The notes beneath the pieces are model-generated. The model had not been told where the DNA came from. It did not search any database and saw only the letters and a program-made list of their open reading frames with translations. A DNA stretch of 64,000 bases from Labrys sp. WJW. Its GTDB lineage: Bacteria > Pseudomonadota > Alphaproteobacteria > Rhizobiales > Labraceae. Below, piece after piece: positions 24,521 to 32,274 of the stretch. How positions within the stretch are numbered: the stretch's first letter is position 1; each line of letters opens with the position of its first letter. The position numbers and the translations under genes were made by a program. The stretch lies in NCBI RefSeq assembly GCF_001676615.1, contig NZ_LYXZ01000027.1:144179-208178 (forward strand). Direction: 5' to 3'.

Positions 24521-25315
24521 TTGCCCGTTCGAACCGGAGACACTGTTTCCATAAGGAGCGCCGATCCGTCGGTCCTTGTCCTCACACCGGTGAAGGATGC
24601 GACCCCACACCTAGCCCGCTATCTGGAGTTGATTGAGAAACTGGAGTGGCCAAGGGCCCGCTTGAGCATAGGACTTCTGGAGGGGGATAGCACAGACGGA
24701 ACCTGGGACAGTCTGCAGGAACTCAGGCCCAGATTATCGAAGCGCGTGTCGCGCGCATCGCTCTTCAAGCGTGATTACGGCTTCAGAGTGCCGTCAGGCG
24801 TGCCACGCTGGGCTCCCGAGATTCAACAGGCGCGCCGCCAGATCCTGGCGCGTGCCCGCAACCAATTGTTGTTTCGCTCTCTGCGGGATGAGGACTGGGT
24901 GCTATGGATCGATGTCGACTTAGTCGACTATCCTGCCAATGTCTTGCGTCGCCTTATCGCCACCGGATTTGAGATCGTGCATCCTCATTGTGTTACCAGT
25001 CCGGGAGGACCGACTTTCGACCAGAACGGCTGGAGAGATCACGGAGCCAAGATGTTGTGCGACCTGCGCGGACGTGAAGCTGTCCGCCTGGACGCAGTCG
25101 GCGGGACGATGCTGCTGGTGAAGGCCGACCTGCATCGCGACGGCCTGATCTTTCCTCCTTTTCCCTATGGTGTCGCCAATCCCAAAATTCGCCCGCAACA
25201 TCCTTTGTGGGGACAAGGGGAGATCGAAACCGAGGGCCTCGGTATCATGGCGCTGGACATGAAAGCTCAGTGCTGGGGGCTCCCGGGCCTGGAAATCCTG
25301 CATGCCAATTCCTGA
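24521..25315 (+). CDS. Anp1/Mnn9-like (GT62-type) glycosyltransferase
   Basis: 264 residues. Start TTG 24521 is backed by GGAGAG five bases upstream. GT-A core: VLVLTPVKDATPHLARYLEL, LLEGDSTDGTW, a long helix RQILARARNQLLF, then DWVLWIDVDLVDYP with the DVD metal site (131-133), and DAVGGTMLLVKADLHRDGLI. This pattern matches the yeast Anp1/Mnn9 mannosyltransferase family and its bacterial relatives. The 14-base overlap with the next gene suggests coupling. Donor and acceptor are unknown. Confidence 0.8.
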   Translation: MPVRTGDTVSIRSADPSVLVLTPVKDATPHLARYLELIEKLEWPRARLSIGLLEGDSTDGTWDSLQELRPRLSKRVSRASLFKRDYGFRVPSGVPRWAPEIQQARRQILARARNQLLFRSLRDEDWVLWIDVDLVDYPANVLRRLIATGFEIVHPHCVTSPGGPTFDQNGWRDHGAKMLCDLRGREAVRLDAVGGTMLLVKADLHRDGLIFPPFPYGVANPKIRPQHPLWGQGEIETEGLGIMALDMKAQCWGLPGLEILHANS

Positions 25316-26303
25316 GCGGTTGCGCAGTGATCGGCGTTATGTCCTCTCGCTACGCAAGACAGGCCTCGGAGATCGCTTCATCTGTCTTGGTGCAGCCTGG
25401 AAATTCGCCAAGAACACCGGCCGCACGCTCGTGGTGGACTGGCGGCATTCCATCTATACCAACGATAGCCAGGATCTGTTTTCGCTTTGCTTTGAACCTC
25501 TCTCCGACCTTGCTGGCGTCCCAATCCTGACGAGTGAGGCGATCGACCCTGCGATCTTGCCTCGTCCGGTTTATCCTGCTCCTTGGCAGGACAGCGCACT
25601 GCTGGATCGGCCATGGCTCGTGCCGGCAGATGCGTTTCCTGCGGAACGGGAAAGGGGGGTCGAGCTCATCCGTTCCGGAGGCGATGTCGATGAGCCGACA
25701 GTCATTTTCAACAGCTGCATCAATGACGGGATCACTAGCTTCACCGATGCGAGACAATTCTTCGAGGGCTTGCGTCCGACCTTAACTGTCCGGGAAGCCG
25801 TTGATCGGTTCTGCTATGAAAGTTTCGGCGGCTCGCCCTTCATCGGCTTGCACGTGCGTCATGGCAACGGTGGCGACATTATGGGCCATGCGACCTCCTG
25901 GTCGTCGCCGCCCACCGCACTCGAGCGCTGCCGCCGTGCCATCGAGAAAGCACGCGAGCGCCTCGGCCGGGATGTCAGGGTCTTTCTCTCTACTGATAGT
26001 GCCGATGTGGAGCAGGCGCTGAGGATCCTGGTTCCCGGCGTCGTCGTACGCGCTAAATCGTTTCGGGGACGGGGAGAAGGAGAGTTGCATTTTGGCGGTG
26101 GTGTTTCACATCTGCAGGAGGCTTTGGTGGAAATGTTCACCCTCACCAGGAGCAGCGCTCTCATCCGTTTTCCAGCGGGCAGTTTCTTCTCGCTCTACGC
26201 AGCGGTTATGAAGTTCTCGCAATGCCCTCAGCCTGCGTCGATTTCTGACTTGCTGCAAGCCTCCGATCCACGCGACGCTCTGTCGCCGGCGATACTTTTC
26301 TAA
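25302..26303 (+). CDS. NodZ-like alpha-1,6-fucosyltransferase (GT23 type)
   Basis: 333 residues. Strong family features: SLRKTGLGDRFICLGAAWKF (16-35), RTLVVDWRHSIY (41-52), the GDP-fucose-binding HVRHGNGGDIMGHATSW (184-200), VFLSTDSADV (227-236) and ALIRFPAGSFFSLYA (286-300), the order and spacing of rhizobial NodZ and of FUT8-type enzymes. NodZ adds fucose to the reducing end of Nod-factor chitin oligomers, but no nod gene is present here, so another acceptor such as a peptide-linked or surface glycan is likely. Last gene of the cluster; its stop touches the end of the cydB pseudogene on the other strand. Confidence 0.85.
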   Translation: MPIPERLRSDRRYVLSLRKTGLGDRFICLGAAWKFAKNTGRTLVVDWRHSIYTNDSQDLFSLCFEPLSDLAGVPILTSEAIDPAILPRPVYPAPWQDSALLDRPWLVPADAFPAERERGVELIRSGGDVDEPTVIFNSCINDGITSFTDARQFFEGLRPTLTVREAVDRFCYESFGGSPFIGLHVRHGNGGDIMGHATSWSSPPTALERCRRAIEKARERLGRDVRVFLSTDSADVEQALRILVPGVVVRAKSFRGRGEGELHFGGGVSHLQEALVEMFTLTRSSALIRFPAGSFFSLYAAVMKFSQCPQPASISDLLQASDPRDALSPAILF

Positions 26304-27302
26304 TTATCGGCGGATGCCGGCCTTGCCGCGAAATACCCAATAGGCCCAGCCGGTATAGACGAGGATGAGGGGGGATGATGACGAGGGCCCCGACCAGCAT
26401 GAAGGCCTGGCTCTCGGGCGGTGCCGCCGCCCCCCAGATCGTCACGGCGCGCGGCACCACATAGGGATAGATGCTGATCCCGAGCCCGATGAAGCCAAGC
26501 AGGAACAGCGCCAGAGCCATCAGGAAGGGCAGCCGCTCCCGCTCGCGCCGCAGGCTCCAGAAGAAGGTCGCCGTGCGATCGCCACGAGCAGCGGCACCTG
26601 GGCAGTCAGCAGCACGCCCGGCATGGCAAACCAGCGTCGCCAATAATCATAGTGCAGGAACGGCGTGGCCGCGCTGACGGCCCCGAGAGCGAGAAGCGCG
26701 GCCACGCCCAGCCAGAACGCCAGGCGGCGGGCATGGAGCTGGCTCGCCCCTTCCGTCTTCCAGATCAGCCAGGTCGCCCCCAGCAAGGCATAGCCGGCCA
26801 CCACGGCCAGCCCCGTCAACACGCTGAAGGGGCTCAGCCAATCCAGCCGGCCACCGGCATAAGCCTCGTTCTCGACATGGACGCCCTGCAGGATCGCACC
26901 AAGCGTCACGCCCTGCGCCGACGCAGCGACGACCGACCCGAGGCAGAATGCCGTGTCCCACAACGGACGGTGGCGCGGATCGCGCCAGCGAAACTCGAAG
27001 GCGACGCCGCGAAAGACGAGCCCGAGCAACACGGCGATGATCAGCGGATAGGTGGCCGGAAGGATGATGGCATAGGCCAGCGGGAAGGCCGCAAGCAGAC
27101 CGCCGCCGCCCATCACCAGCCAGGTCTCGTTGCCGTCCCACACCGGCGCGATCGAGTTCATCGCCTGGTCGCGCTCCTCGCCCACCGCAAAGGTCGGGAA
27201 CAGGATGCCGATACCGAGGTCGAAGCCGTCCATGGCGACATAGGCCATCACCGCAAAGCCGATGACCGCCGCCCAGAATATGGTGAGATCGATGCTGCCC
27301 AT
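26304..27302 (-). pseudogene. cydB: Cytochrome bd-type quinol oxidase subunit II, frameshifted
   Basis: Reads as CydB/CioB from ATG 27302 (MGSIDLTIFWAAVIGFAVMA; DGFDLGIGILFP; PVWDGNETWLVMGGGGLLAA) to about 26577. There one base seems lost and the frame would end at 26520. The continuation FFWSLRRERERLPFLMAL, then IYPYVVPRAVTIWGAAAPPE, runs in the next frame to a run of six G at 26369-26374, where one extra base restores the original frame and the natural C-terminus (YTGWAYWVFRGKAGI and stop). Two indels make it non-functional unless they are sequencing errors. It adjoins a truncated cydA, supporting true decay. Confidence 0.82.
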
Positions 27303-27307
27303 CACGA

Positions 27308-27760
27308 TCAATCCTTCGCCGGCAGGGGAACGCCGACGCTTGCTGCGGGCGTGATACCGGCCGCGCGTTGCGGCAGGTTCGGCGGCTCGCTCTCGCCACG
27401 TCCGGGCGCCTTCGCCATCAGGCGCAACAGATAATAGGTGCCGGCCCCGAAAGCGCTGAAATAGACCAACACGAAGGCAATCAGCGAGGCGGCAACGGCC
27501 GGCCCAGCGAGCGGCGAATGGGATTCGGCCGTTCGCAGCAGGCCGTAGACCGTGAAGGGTTGCCGCCCGACTTCCGTCGTCACCCAGCCCGCGATCACCG
27601 CACCGAAGCCTGCCGGTCCCATGGCGACGGCGGCGCGATGCAGCCAGCGCCAGTCATAGAGCCTGCCTCCCATGCGTGCGAGCAAGCTCCACGGCCCGAT
27701 GCCGCGCATGGCGAAGCCCAGCGCCACCATGATCCGGAACGACCATCTGAGGATTGCCAA
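27308..27760 (-). pseudogene. cydA: Cytochrome bd-type quinol oxidase subunit I, N-terminally truncated
   Basis: Only about the last 150 residues of a protein normally near 460 remain: FWSFRIMV-like segment (WSFRIMVALGFAM), GWVTTEVGRQPFTVYGLLRT and TAESHSP, the conserved C-terminal region of CydA/CioA. The axial haem ligands and Q-loop are missing. The break is at about 27755, after which the sequence becomes unrelated AT-richer DNA. It lies six bases upstream of the cydB start, as in intact cydAB operons. With the damaged cydB this is a dead oxidase locus. Confidence 0.82.
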
Positions 27761-28097
27761 GCTCCGACGGTAACGGCCTACATTCCCCGATGCGCTATCG
27801 CGAATGAAGCCATGAAGATCGGGGCGAGTGAGCGAAGAAACCTGCCCGGGACAACCGGCTCTGACGTCAAGGGACCAGGTAGCCAGCCCCTAAAGGATAC
27901 TTGCCCCTCGTCAGCGTAAATTAAATTACCTCGGCGTGAGCGATCTGTATATAAATACCTCACCCATCTAAATTGAACGCTCCTACGACCAATACTTCTC
28001 CAAGTAATACAGTTTCATTTCACGCAAATATCACGCCAAACCGTAAATTCTCACTCAGTCTTCGACCACTACCCTAGGAGAGGATCGAAGGCACACC
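27761..28097. other. AT-richer intergenic region after the cydA breakpoint
   Basis: Noncoding as far as can be seen. GC content is clearly lower than in the flanks between about 27915 and 28060, fitting promoter DNA for the transcript that ends at 28149. No reliable -35/-10 pair could be fixed. It may also contain the scar of the deletion that removed the front of cydA. Confidence 0.4.
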
Positions 28098-28151
28098 ATG
28101 TGCCAATGCGTGACCTTGCCCGACATGGCAAACGTCGGGCTTTTCTTTTGA
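28098..28151 (+). CDS. 17-residue leader-type ORF ending inside a terminator
   Basis: ATG 28098 has GAAGG six bases upstream and encodes MCQCVTLPDMANVGLFF. The stem of the intrinsic terminator at 28118-28149 lies within the last codons, the arrangement of a leader peptide in transcription attenuation, where ribosome position decides whether the hairpin forms. The LuxR-type gene begins about 105 bases downstream on the same strand and its own 5' end reads MCVTLPK, an odd echo. It could also be a small RNA with a fortuitous frame. Translation is unproven. Confidence 0.4.
   Translation: MCQCVTLPDMANVGLFF
28118..28149 (+). terminator. Rho-independent terminator
   Basis: GCCCGAC and GTCGGGC form a perfect seven-base-pair stem around a nine-base loop, followed directly by TTTTCTTTT. 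This is the clearest intrinsic terminator in the window. There is no sizeable gene upstream for at least 350 bases on this strand, so it must end a short transcript (leader or small RNA). Confidence 0.8.
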
Positions 28152-28256
28152 CGGTGTCGGCAAGGCCCGCGCATCCGCTTGGAGCGCACGACGAACACGC
28201 CCGCGTCGGGGAACGGTTCGGAACGGCATAGGCGCGGCTTGAAGGACACTGGAGGA

Positions 28257-28679
28257 ATGTGCGTGACTTTGCCGAAAGGATCTTCGGCGCAGAAGCGGCG
28301 GATAATGGTGGCGGTCGCCGAAATCCAGGGTGACGGAGAGCTGGCATCGCTGCGGCGGCACTTGCCGAATGCGGCCGTGTTTGAACTACATCGAGCCCCT
28401 GGCGACCTGAAGGCATCCGTAGACCAGATTGCGAGGATCCTGGCCAAGGCAGAAGACCGCCTGGTATCGTGCGTGACCGATGGACCGCCATTGCCGCCTC
28501 GCCAACTGCGGATACTGACATTGATCGCCGAGGGGCGGACGAACAAGGAGATCGGTCGTATTCTGGACCTTTCCCCATTCACCATACGCAATCACATATC
28601 GCTGCTGTTTCGCCTGCTCAATGTCAGGACCCGGGCGGAAGCCGTGGCAATCGCCGGTCAGTTTGCCGACAAGGGGTGA
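28257..28679 (+). CDS. LuxR-type helix-turn-helix regulator
   Basis: About 140 residues. The C-terminal GerE domain is clear: LPPRQLRILTLIAEGRTNKE, IGRILDLSPFTIRNHISLLF, VRTRAEAVAIA. The front 70 residues have a short beta-alpha pattern but no recognisable receiver or autoinducer domain, so its signal is unknown. Start choice is uncertain: ATG 28257 is only one base after GGAGG, whereas GTG 28263, in frame, is at an ideal distance; an upstream TTG at 28179 is also open. It stands between the dead cyd locus and the convergent GlxA-type regulator. Confidence 0.75.
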   Translation: MCVTLPKGSSAQKRRIMVAVAEIQGDGELASLRRHLPNAAVFELHRAPGDLKASVDQIARILAKAEDRLVSCVTDGPPLPPRQLRILTLIAEGRTNKEIGRILDLSPFTIRNHISLLFRLLNVRTRAEAVAIAGQFADKG

Positions 28680-28859
28680 GCGCGTGGTCCTTCTCCGCAG
28701 GCCTGAAGCGCTCGATTGCCATTTGCCCCCTGGTGTGCCTGAAGGACGCGCCCGGCCTTCCGCCCACAAGCGGCACATCTGTGCCGCTCGCGGAGCAAGG
28801 TCCAAAAACACGACTCATGCCACCGCGTTCAAATATCCGAACGATGCCGGGGAGAACCG

Positions 28860-29876
28860 TCATACCCGCGCTGATGCATGGCGATATTGTTTTGGCGACA
28901 TGCCAAAGGCTTCCTTGAAGCGCTTGGAAAAATTGGACGGCAAAAAGCCGGTCGAAAGGCCAACTTCCGTGAATTTTTCCTGCGTGGCGACGACCAGCTG
29001 CCTTGCGGCTTCCAGACGAAGGTCCAGATAGGTGCGACTGGGCTTCTTGCCGACGTGAGCCAGGAAAAGCCGCTCCAAGGCACGGGTAGTAATGCCGCAC
29101 TGGGACGCAATAGCGTGGATCCTGATGGGTTGACTCAAATTTTGCTCCATGAGCAGCAGGGCCCGGCGTACCCGTCTATCTGTCACGAGCTTTTCAAAGG
29201 GCACCCGCGGCTGCGGGTCGGAAGGGGCGCGAGCCCGCTCGATCTGCAGGACCTGCATCGCCTTTTGCTTGGCCGCATTTCCGAGCTGGCGTTCGACCAG
29301 AAAGGCTGCCAGATCCGCCACCCCCGCCCCGCCGGCGCAGGTAATTCGATTGCCATCGACGAAAAAAAGCCGGTCGGCCATCGCATCGACACCAGGAAAC
29401 CGGTCCTTGAAGTCGTGATAGTGAAACCAGCTCACGCAGGCCTTGCGCCCTTTCAGGAAACCGTATTGGGCCAGGATGAAGGCACCGGTGCACACGCCGA
29501 TCAAGGGAACATGCGCGCGATTGGCGGCATGGAGAAAATCTCGTGTGTCATGGTCGAGGGGATCGGTGGGCTTCAGCAGTCCGCCGATCACTGCGATATG
29601 CGTAAACCTGGAAGGATCGCCAAGGGAGGCAGTCGGCGCGACTTCGACGCCGCCGCTTGAGCGTATCAGATGTTGCGTCGCGCTTACGACTTCCCAGTCG
29701 CAATGGATCCTTCGACTTTTATCCCCCTCATCGCCGGCAAGGCGCAACGTATCGAGGAAAAGCGAGAAGGCCGACATCGTGAAATCATTCGCGAGCACGA
29801 AACCGACATGCAGATTCTTGCGGGACGAAGCCTTCGGAAGGCCATGGGGTGTCGAGACTTCAAGATGGTTCGTCAT
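28860..29876 (-). CDS. GlxA-type AraC family regulator (DJ-1/PfpI sensor domain)
   Basis: 338 residues from ATG 29876. N-terminal DJ-1/PfpI domain at about 22-200 (NLHVGFVLANDFTMSAFSLF, nucleophile-elbow Cys129 in IGVCTGAFILAQ) and C-terminal AraC double helix-turn-helix at 235-330 (IASQCGITTRALERLFLAHV, TGFLPSNFSKRFKEAFGMSP). Regulators with this layout include GbdR and CdhR, which respond to glycine betaine and carnitine breakdown products in Pseudomonas. It lies just downstream of the oxidase/DapA operon on the same strand, next to a betaine-type importer, which supports a quaternary-amine-related inducer. An in-frame upstream extension to 30254 is not supported. Confidence 0.88.
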   Translation of the reverse strand: MTNHLEVSTPHGLPKASSRKNLHVGFVLANDFTMSAFSLFLDTLRLAGDEGDKSRRIHCDWEVVSATQHLIRSSGGVEVAPTASLGDPSRFTHIAVIGGLLKPTDPLDHDTRDFLHAANRAHVPLIGVCTGAFILAQYGFLKGRKACVSWFHYHDFKDRFPGVDAMADRLFFVDGNRITCAGGAGVADLAAFLVERQLGNAAKQKAMQVLQIERARAPSDPQPRVPFEKLVTDRRVRRALLLMEQNLSQPIRIHAIASQCGITTRALERLFLAHVGKKPSRTYLDLRLEAARQLVVATQEKFTEVGLSTGFLPSNFSKRFKEAFGMSPKQYRHASARV

Positions 29877-29989
29877 GGTTCTCGTCCTGTACCTCTTGCG
29901 ACGCTTGCTCTTGCTGGCGCTTTGGGAATTCAATGATCGGGCACCGGCGTTGCCGGGCTGGAGCGGCGCTTCCCGCCAGAGCACGGTCG

Positions 29990-31318
29990 TCAGATTTCGC
30001 GGCCGGCTCGCATCTCCTGCCAGCGGATGACCCCTTTTATGCCGATCCGGGCGAAGGGTTCCGGCGGAAGCCGGCGTGGCAAGGGCTGGTTCTGATACTT
30101 CGCCAGATCCTCGGAAAGACTGCCGGTCGCCAGATTGGCGGCCATCATGCCTGCCAGCGTGCTTTTCACCGTTCCAAGGCCGTTCTCGCAGCAGGCGGAA
30201 TAGACCCCCTCTTCGACTTCGCCGAAAGCTGGAACATGGTTCCAGCTCAAGCACAGCCGCCCGGCCCAGCGATAGTCGAATGAAAGTCCCGCCAGATCGG
30301 GAAAGCGCGCGTCAAAGGAACGGCGCTGCTCCGCCGCAATGGCAGCGACCCGCTTGTCCGAAACCTGTAGGCTTGGGTCATAGGTAAAGCGCGTACGGAT
30401 CACAATCCTGGAACCGGCCGACGTCGTGATCTTGCGCAAGGTTGCGCCCATCGGGTCGGCAGGCAATAGCCCCCACCGATCACGCCCGGCCTTGCTCCAG
30501 AAGTGCGTCGTCATGGAAGCATAGGTGAAGACGTGCATCAGGCGGCCACGGAAATGACCGAATTCCTGGATCAGGCCATTCACTCCGAGAATGACCTTGG
30601 GCGCACGCACCGAACCCTTGCCGCAGCGGGCTTTCCAGATGTTCGCCTCCCGGGCCAGTTCAAGGACCGGGGTATTTTCGTACAAATCGATCTTCGACTG
30701 CAGCCCGGCCGCCAAGGAGCGAATGTAGTCGGCGGGCTGGATGAGAACGGCACCGGGGGTAAAGAGGCCGCCAAGATAGTAATCGCTGCCGGTGATCTCC
30801 CGCATGTCGGCAGCGCTTAGCTCTTGCAAAGGTTCGCCGATTTCCTGCAGAGACCGTTTGAAGCCATCGTTGAGCTTGAGGCCTCTTTTGGTGGCGGCCG
30901 CATTTATCTTTCCACACGGGTCGAAGGTCGCGGCCGGCATGCCATATTCAGCCGCAGCCTCCTTGGCGAAAGCGATGCCCAGTCGATTTTGCGCCATCTC
31001 CAGCCTGGTGTCGCCGGTATCGCCCGACGAATATTCACCCGAAGTCAGATTATGCGGCACATCGATCATGAAGCCGGAGTTTCGACCCGCAGGGCCTTGT
31101 GCGAGCTCCCTGGCGTCGAGAACGACAATCCGGTCGCCAGGGCAAAGCTGCGTCAGGCGCCGGGCAGCGGAAAGCCCGGCAAAGCCCGCACCCACAATCA
31201 GCCAATCGGCGGTAATGTCGGCATCGAGGGCTCGCACGGGCAAGCGGCGCTGCGAGATCGCCTCCCAACCCGAGCGCCCCGTATCGACCGGCAGCCGTTT
31301 GACCAGATGGCGTGTCAC
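29990..31318 (-). CDS. FAD-dependent amine/amino-acid oxidoreductase (DAO family), copy 2
   Basis: 442 residues. FAD-binding Rossmann motif ADWLIVGAGFAGLSAARRL (37-55), then GPAGRNSGFMIDVPHNL and C-terminal LSWNHVPAFGEVEEGVYSAC, NGLGTVKSTLAG. It resembles gamma-glutamylputrescine oxidase PuuB and other DAO enzymes that turn secondary or primary amines into imines. Its ATG overlaps the stop of a DapA-like gene by four bases. The neighbouring pair at 32275/33615 has the same arrangement, so this is one half of a tandem duplication. Overall similarity between the two oxidases is partial, implying divergent substrates. Confidence 0.88.
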   Translation of the reverse strand: MTRHLVKRLPVDTGRSGWEAISQRRLPVRALDADITADWLIVGAGFAGLSAARRLTQLCPGDRIVVLDARELAQGPAGRNSGFMIDVPHNLTSGEYSSGDTGDTRLEMAQNRLGIAFAKEAAAEYGMPAATFDPCGKINAAATKRGLKLNDGFKRSLQEIGEPLQELSAADMREITGSDYYLGGLFTPGAVLIQPADYIRSLAAGLQSKIDLYENTPVLELAREANIWKARCGKGSVRAPKVILGVNGLIQEFGHFRGRLMHVFTYASMTTHFWSKAGRDRWGLLPADPMGATLRKITTSAGSRIVIRTRFTYDPSLQVSDKRVAAIAAEQRRSFDARFPDLAGLSFDYRWAGRLCLSWNHVPAFGEVEEGVYSACCENGLGTVKSTLAGMMAANLATGSLSEDLAKYQNQPLPRRLPPEPFARIGIKGVIRWQEMRAGREI

Positions 31319-32223
31319 CGCTGCGCTTCTCCCACGATCTGCGCGATCTCCTGCTTCAAGGCAGCCACGGTGCGCGCGACCTGATCCTCCTCGTCGACCG
31401 TGAGCGGCAGAAGGGGCCGGCGCGGCGGGCCAGATTTGAGGCCCACAAGTGTGGATCCATGCTTGATCTTCTGCACGAACTTGCCTTCATCCAGCAGGTT
31501 CATCAAAGGCATCATGGCCGCCATGATCCGCCTGCCCTTTTCGAAGTTCTTTTCGACGACGCAGGCCTGGTAAAGCGCGATGTGCTCGGCGGGAAGGAAG
31601 TTCGACCCCGCACAGACCCAGCTGCGTGCACCCCACGCAAAGAACTCGAGAGCCAGGTCATCCCAGCCGCATGACAGGCCGATATTGGGAAAGCGGCGGG
31701 CCAGCATGTGCAACTGGTTCATGTCGCCGGAGCTTTCCTTGATTGCCACGATGTTCCTGGATGCGCTGACGAGGCCAAAATAGGTCTCCCCCATCGAAAC
31801 ACCCATGCGTGCGGGATAGTTGTAGAGCATGATCGGCAGGCCCGCCGCCTGGTCTATCGTGAGGGTGTGAGCGGCGTTTTCCTCCTCGGTCGGGATCGCG
31901 TAAGGCGGCGAGGCGACGAGAATGGCATCGGCGCCGATCTCTCGAGCGGCCTTGGCATAGGCAACCGAGTCCTCTGTGCGAATGGCTCCCGTGCCCACGA
32001 CGAGCGGCAGGCGGGTACCGATTACCTGCCTGGCATAGGCAGCAAGCTCAAAGCGCTCCTGCGGCGTATGGGCGTAATATTCGCCGGTCGAGCCCGCGAT
32101 GACGATGCCGTGCACCTTGGCTGCGATCAGCGACTCCAGCACCTCGGCAAAGGCGCTGCGATTGATTTGGCCATCGGCGTCGAGCGGCGTGATTGCCGGC
32201 GTATAGATCCCTTCAAATTGCAC
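31315..32223 (-). CDS. Dihydrodipicolinate synthase (DapA) family protein, copy 2
   Basis: 302-residue TIM barrel with Schiff-base Lys162 (VAIKESSGD), Tyr134 (MLYNYPARMG) and the carboxylate-binding AGSTGEYYAHT loop where DapA has GTTGE. These changes fit catabolic members (keto-deoxy-sugar-acid dehydratases/aldolases, hydroxyproline-pathway deaminase HypD) rather than lysine synthesis. The paired FAD oxidase would supply an imine or cyclic imino acid, as in the hydroxyproline pathway where an oxidase feeds a DapA-type deaminase. It overlaps the oxidase gene by four bases. Confidence 0.88.
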   Translation of the reverse strand: MQFEGIYTPAITPLDADGQINRSAFAEVLESLIAAKVHGIVIAGSTGEYYAHTPQERFELAAYARQVIGTRLPLVVGTGAIRTEDSVAYAKAAREIGADAILVASPPYAIPTEEENAAHTLTIDQAAGLPIMLYNYPARMGVSMGETYFGLVSASRNIVAIKESSGDMNQLHMLARRFPNIGLSCGWDDLALEFFAWGARSWVCAGSNFLPAEHIALYQACVVEKNFEKGRRIMAAMMPLMNLLDEGKFVQKIKHGSTLVGLKSGPPRRPLLPLTVDEEDQVARTVAALKQEIAQIVGEAQR

Positions 32224-32274
32224 GACGAAGTCTCCTTGATTGAGTGTTCAGGGCCCGAAACGCTGCCCGATCGA

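Noticed and set aside
20503..26303. Classical lasso-peptide gene cluster
   Set aside because: Only the leader motif and PqqD-like protein fit. B2 protease, C cyclase and D exporter genes are absent and the stretch after the leader Thr is only ten residues.
28860..30254. Extended start for the GlxA-type regulator at 30254
   Set aside because: The extra 126 residues are Arg/Ser-rich, overlap the FAD oxidase gene and are not part of this regulator family.
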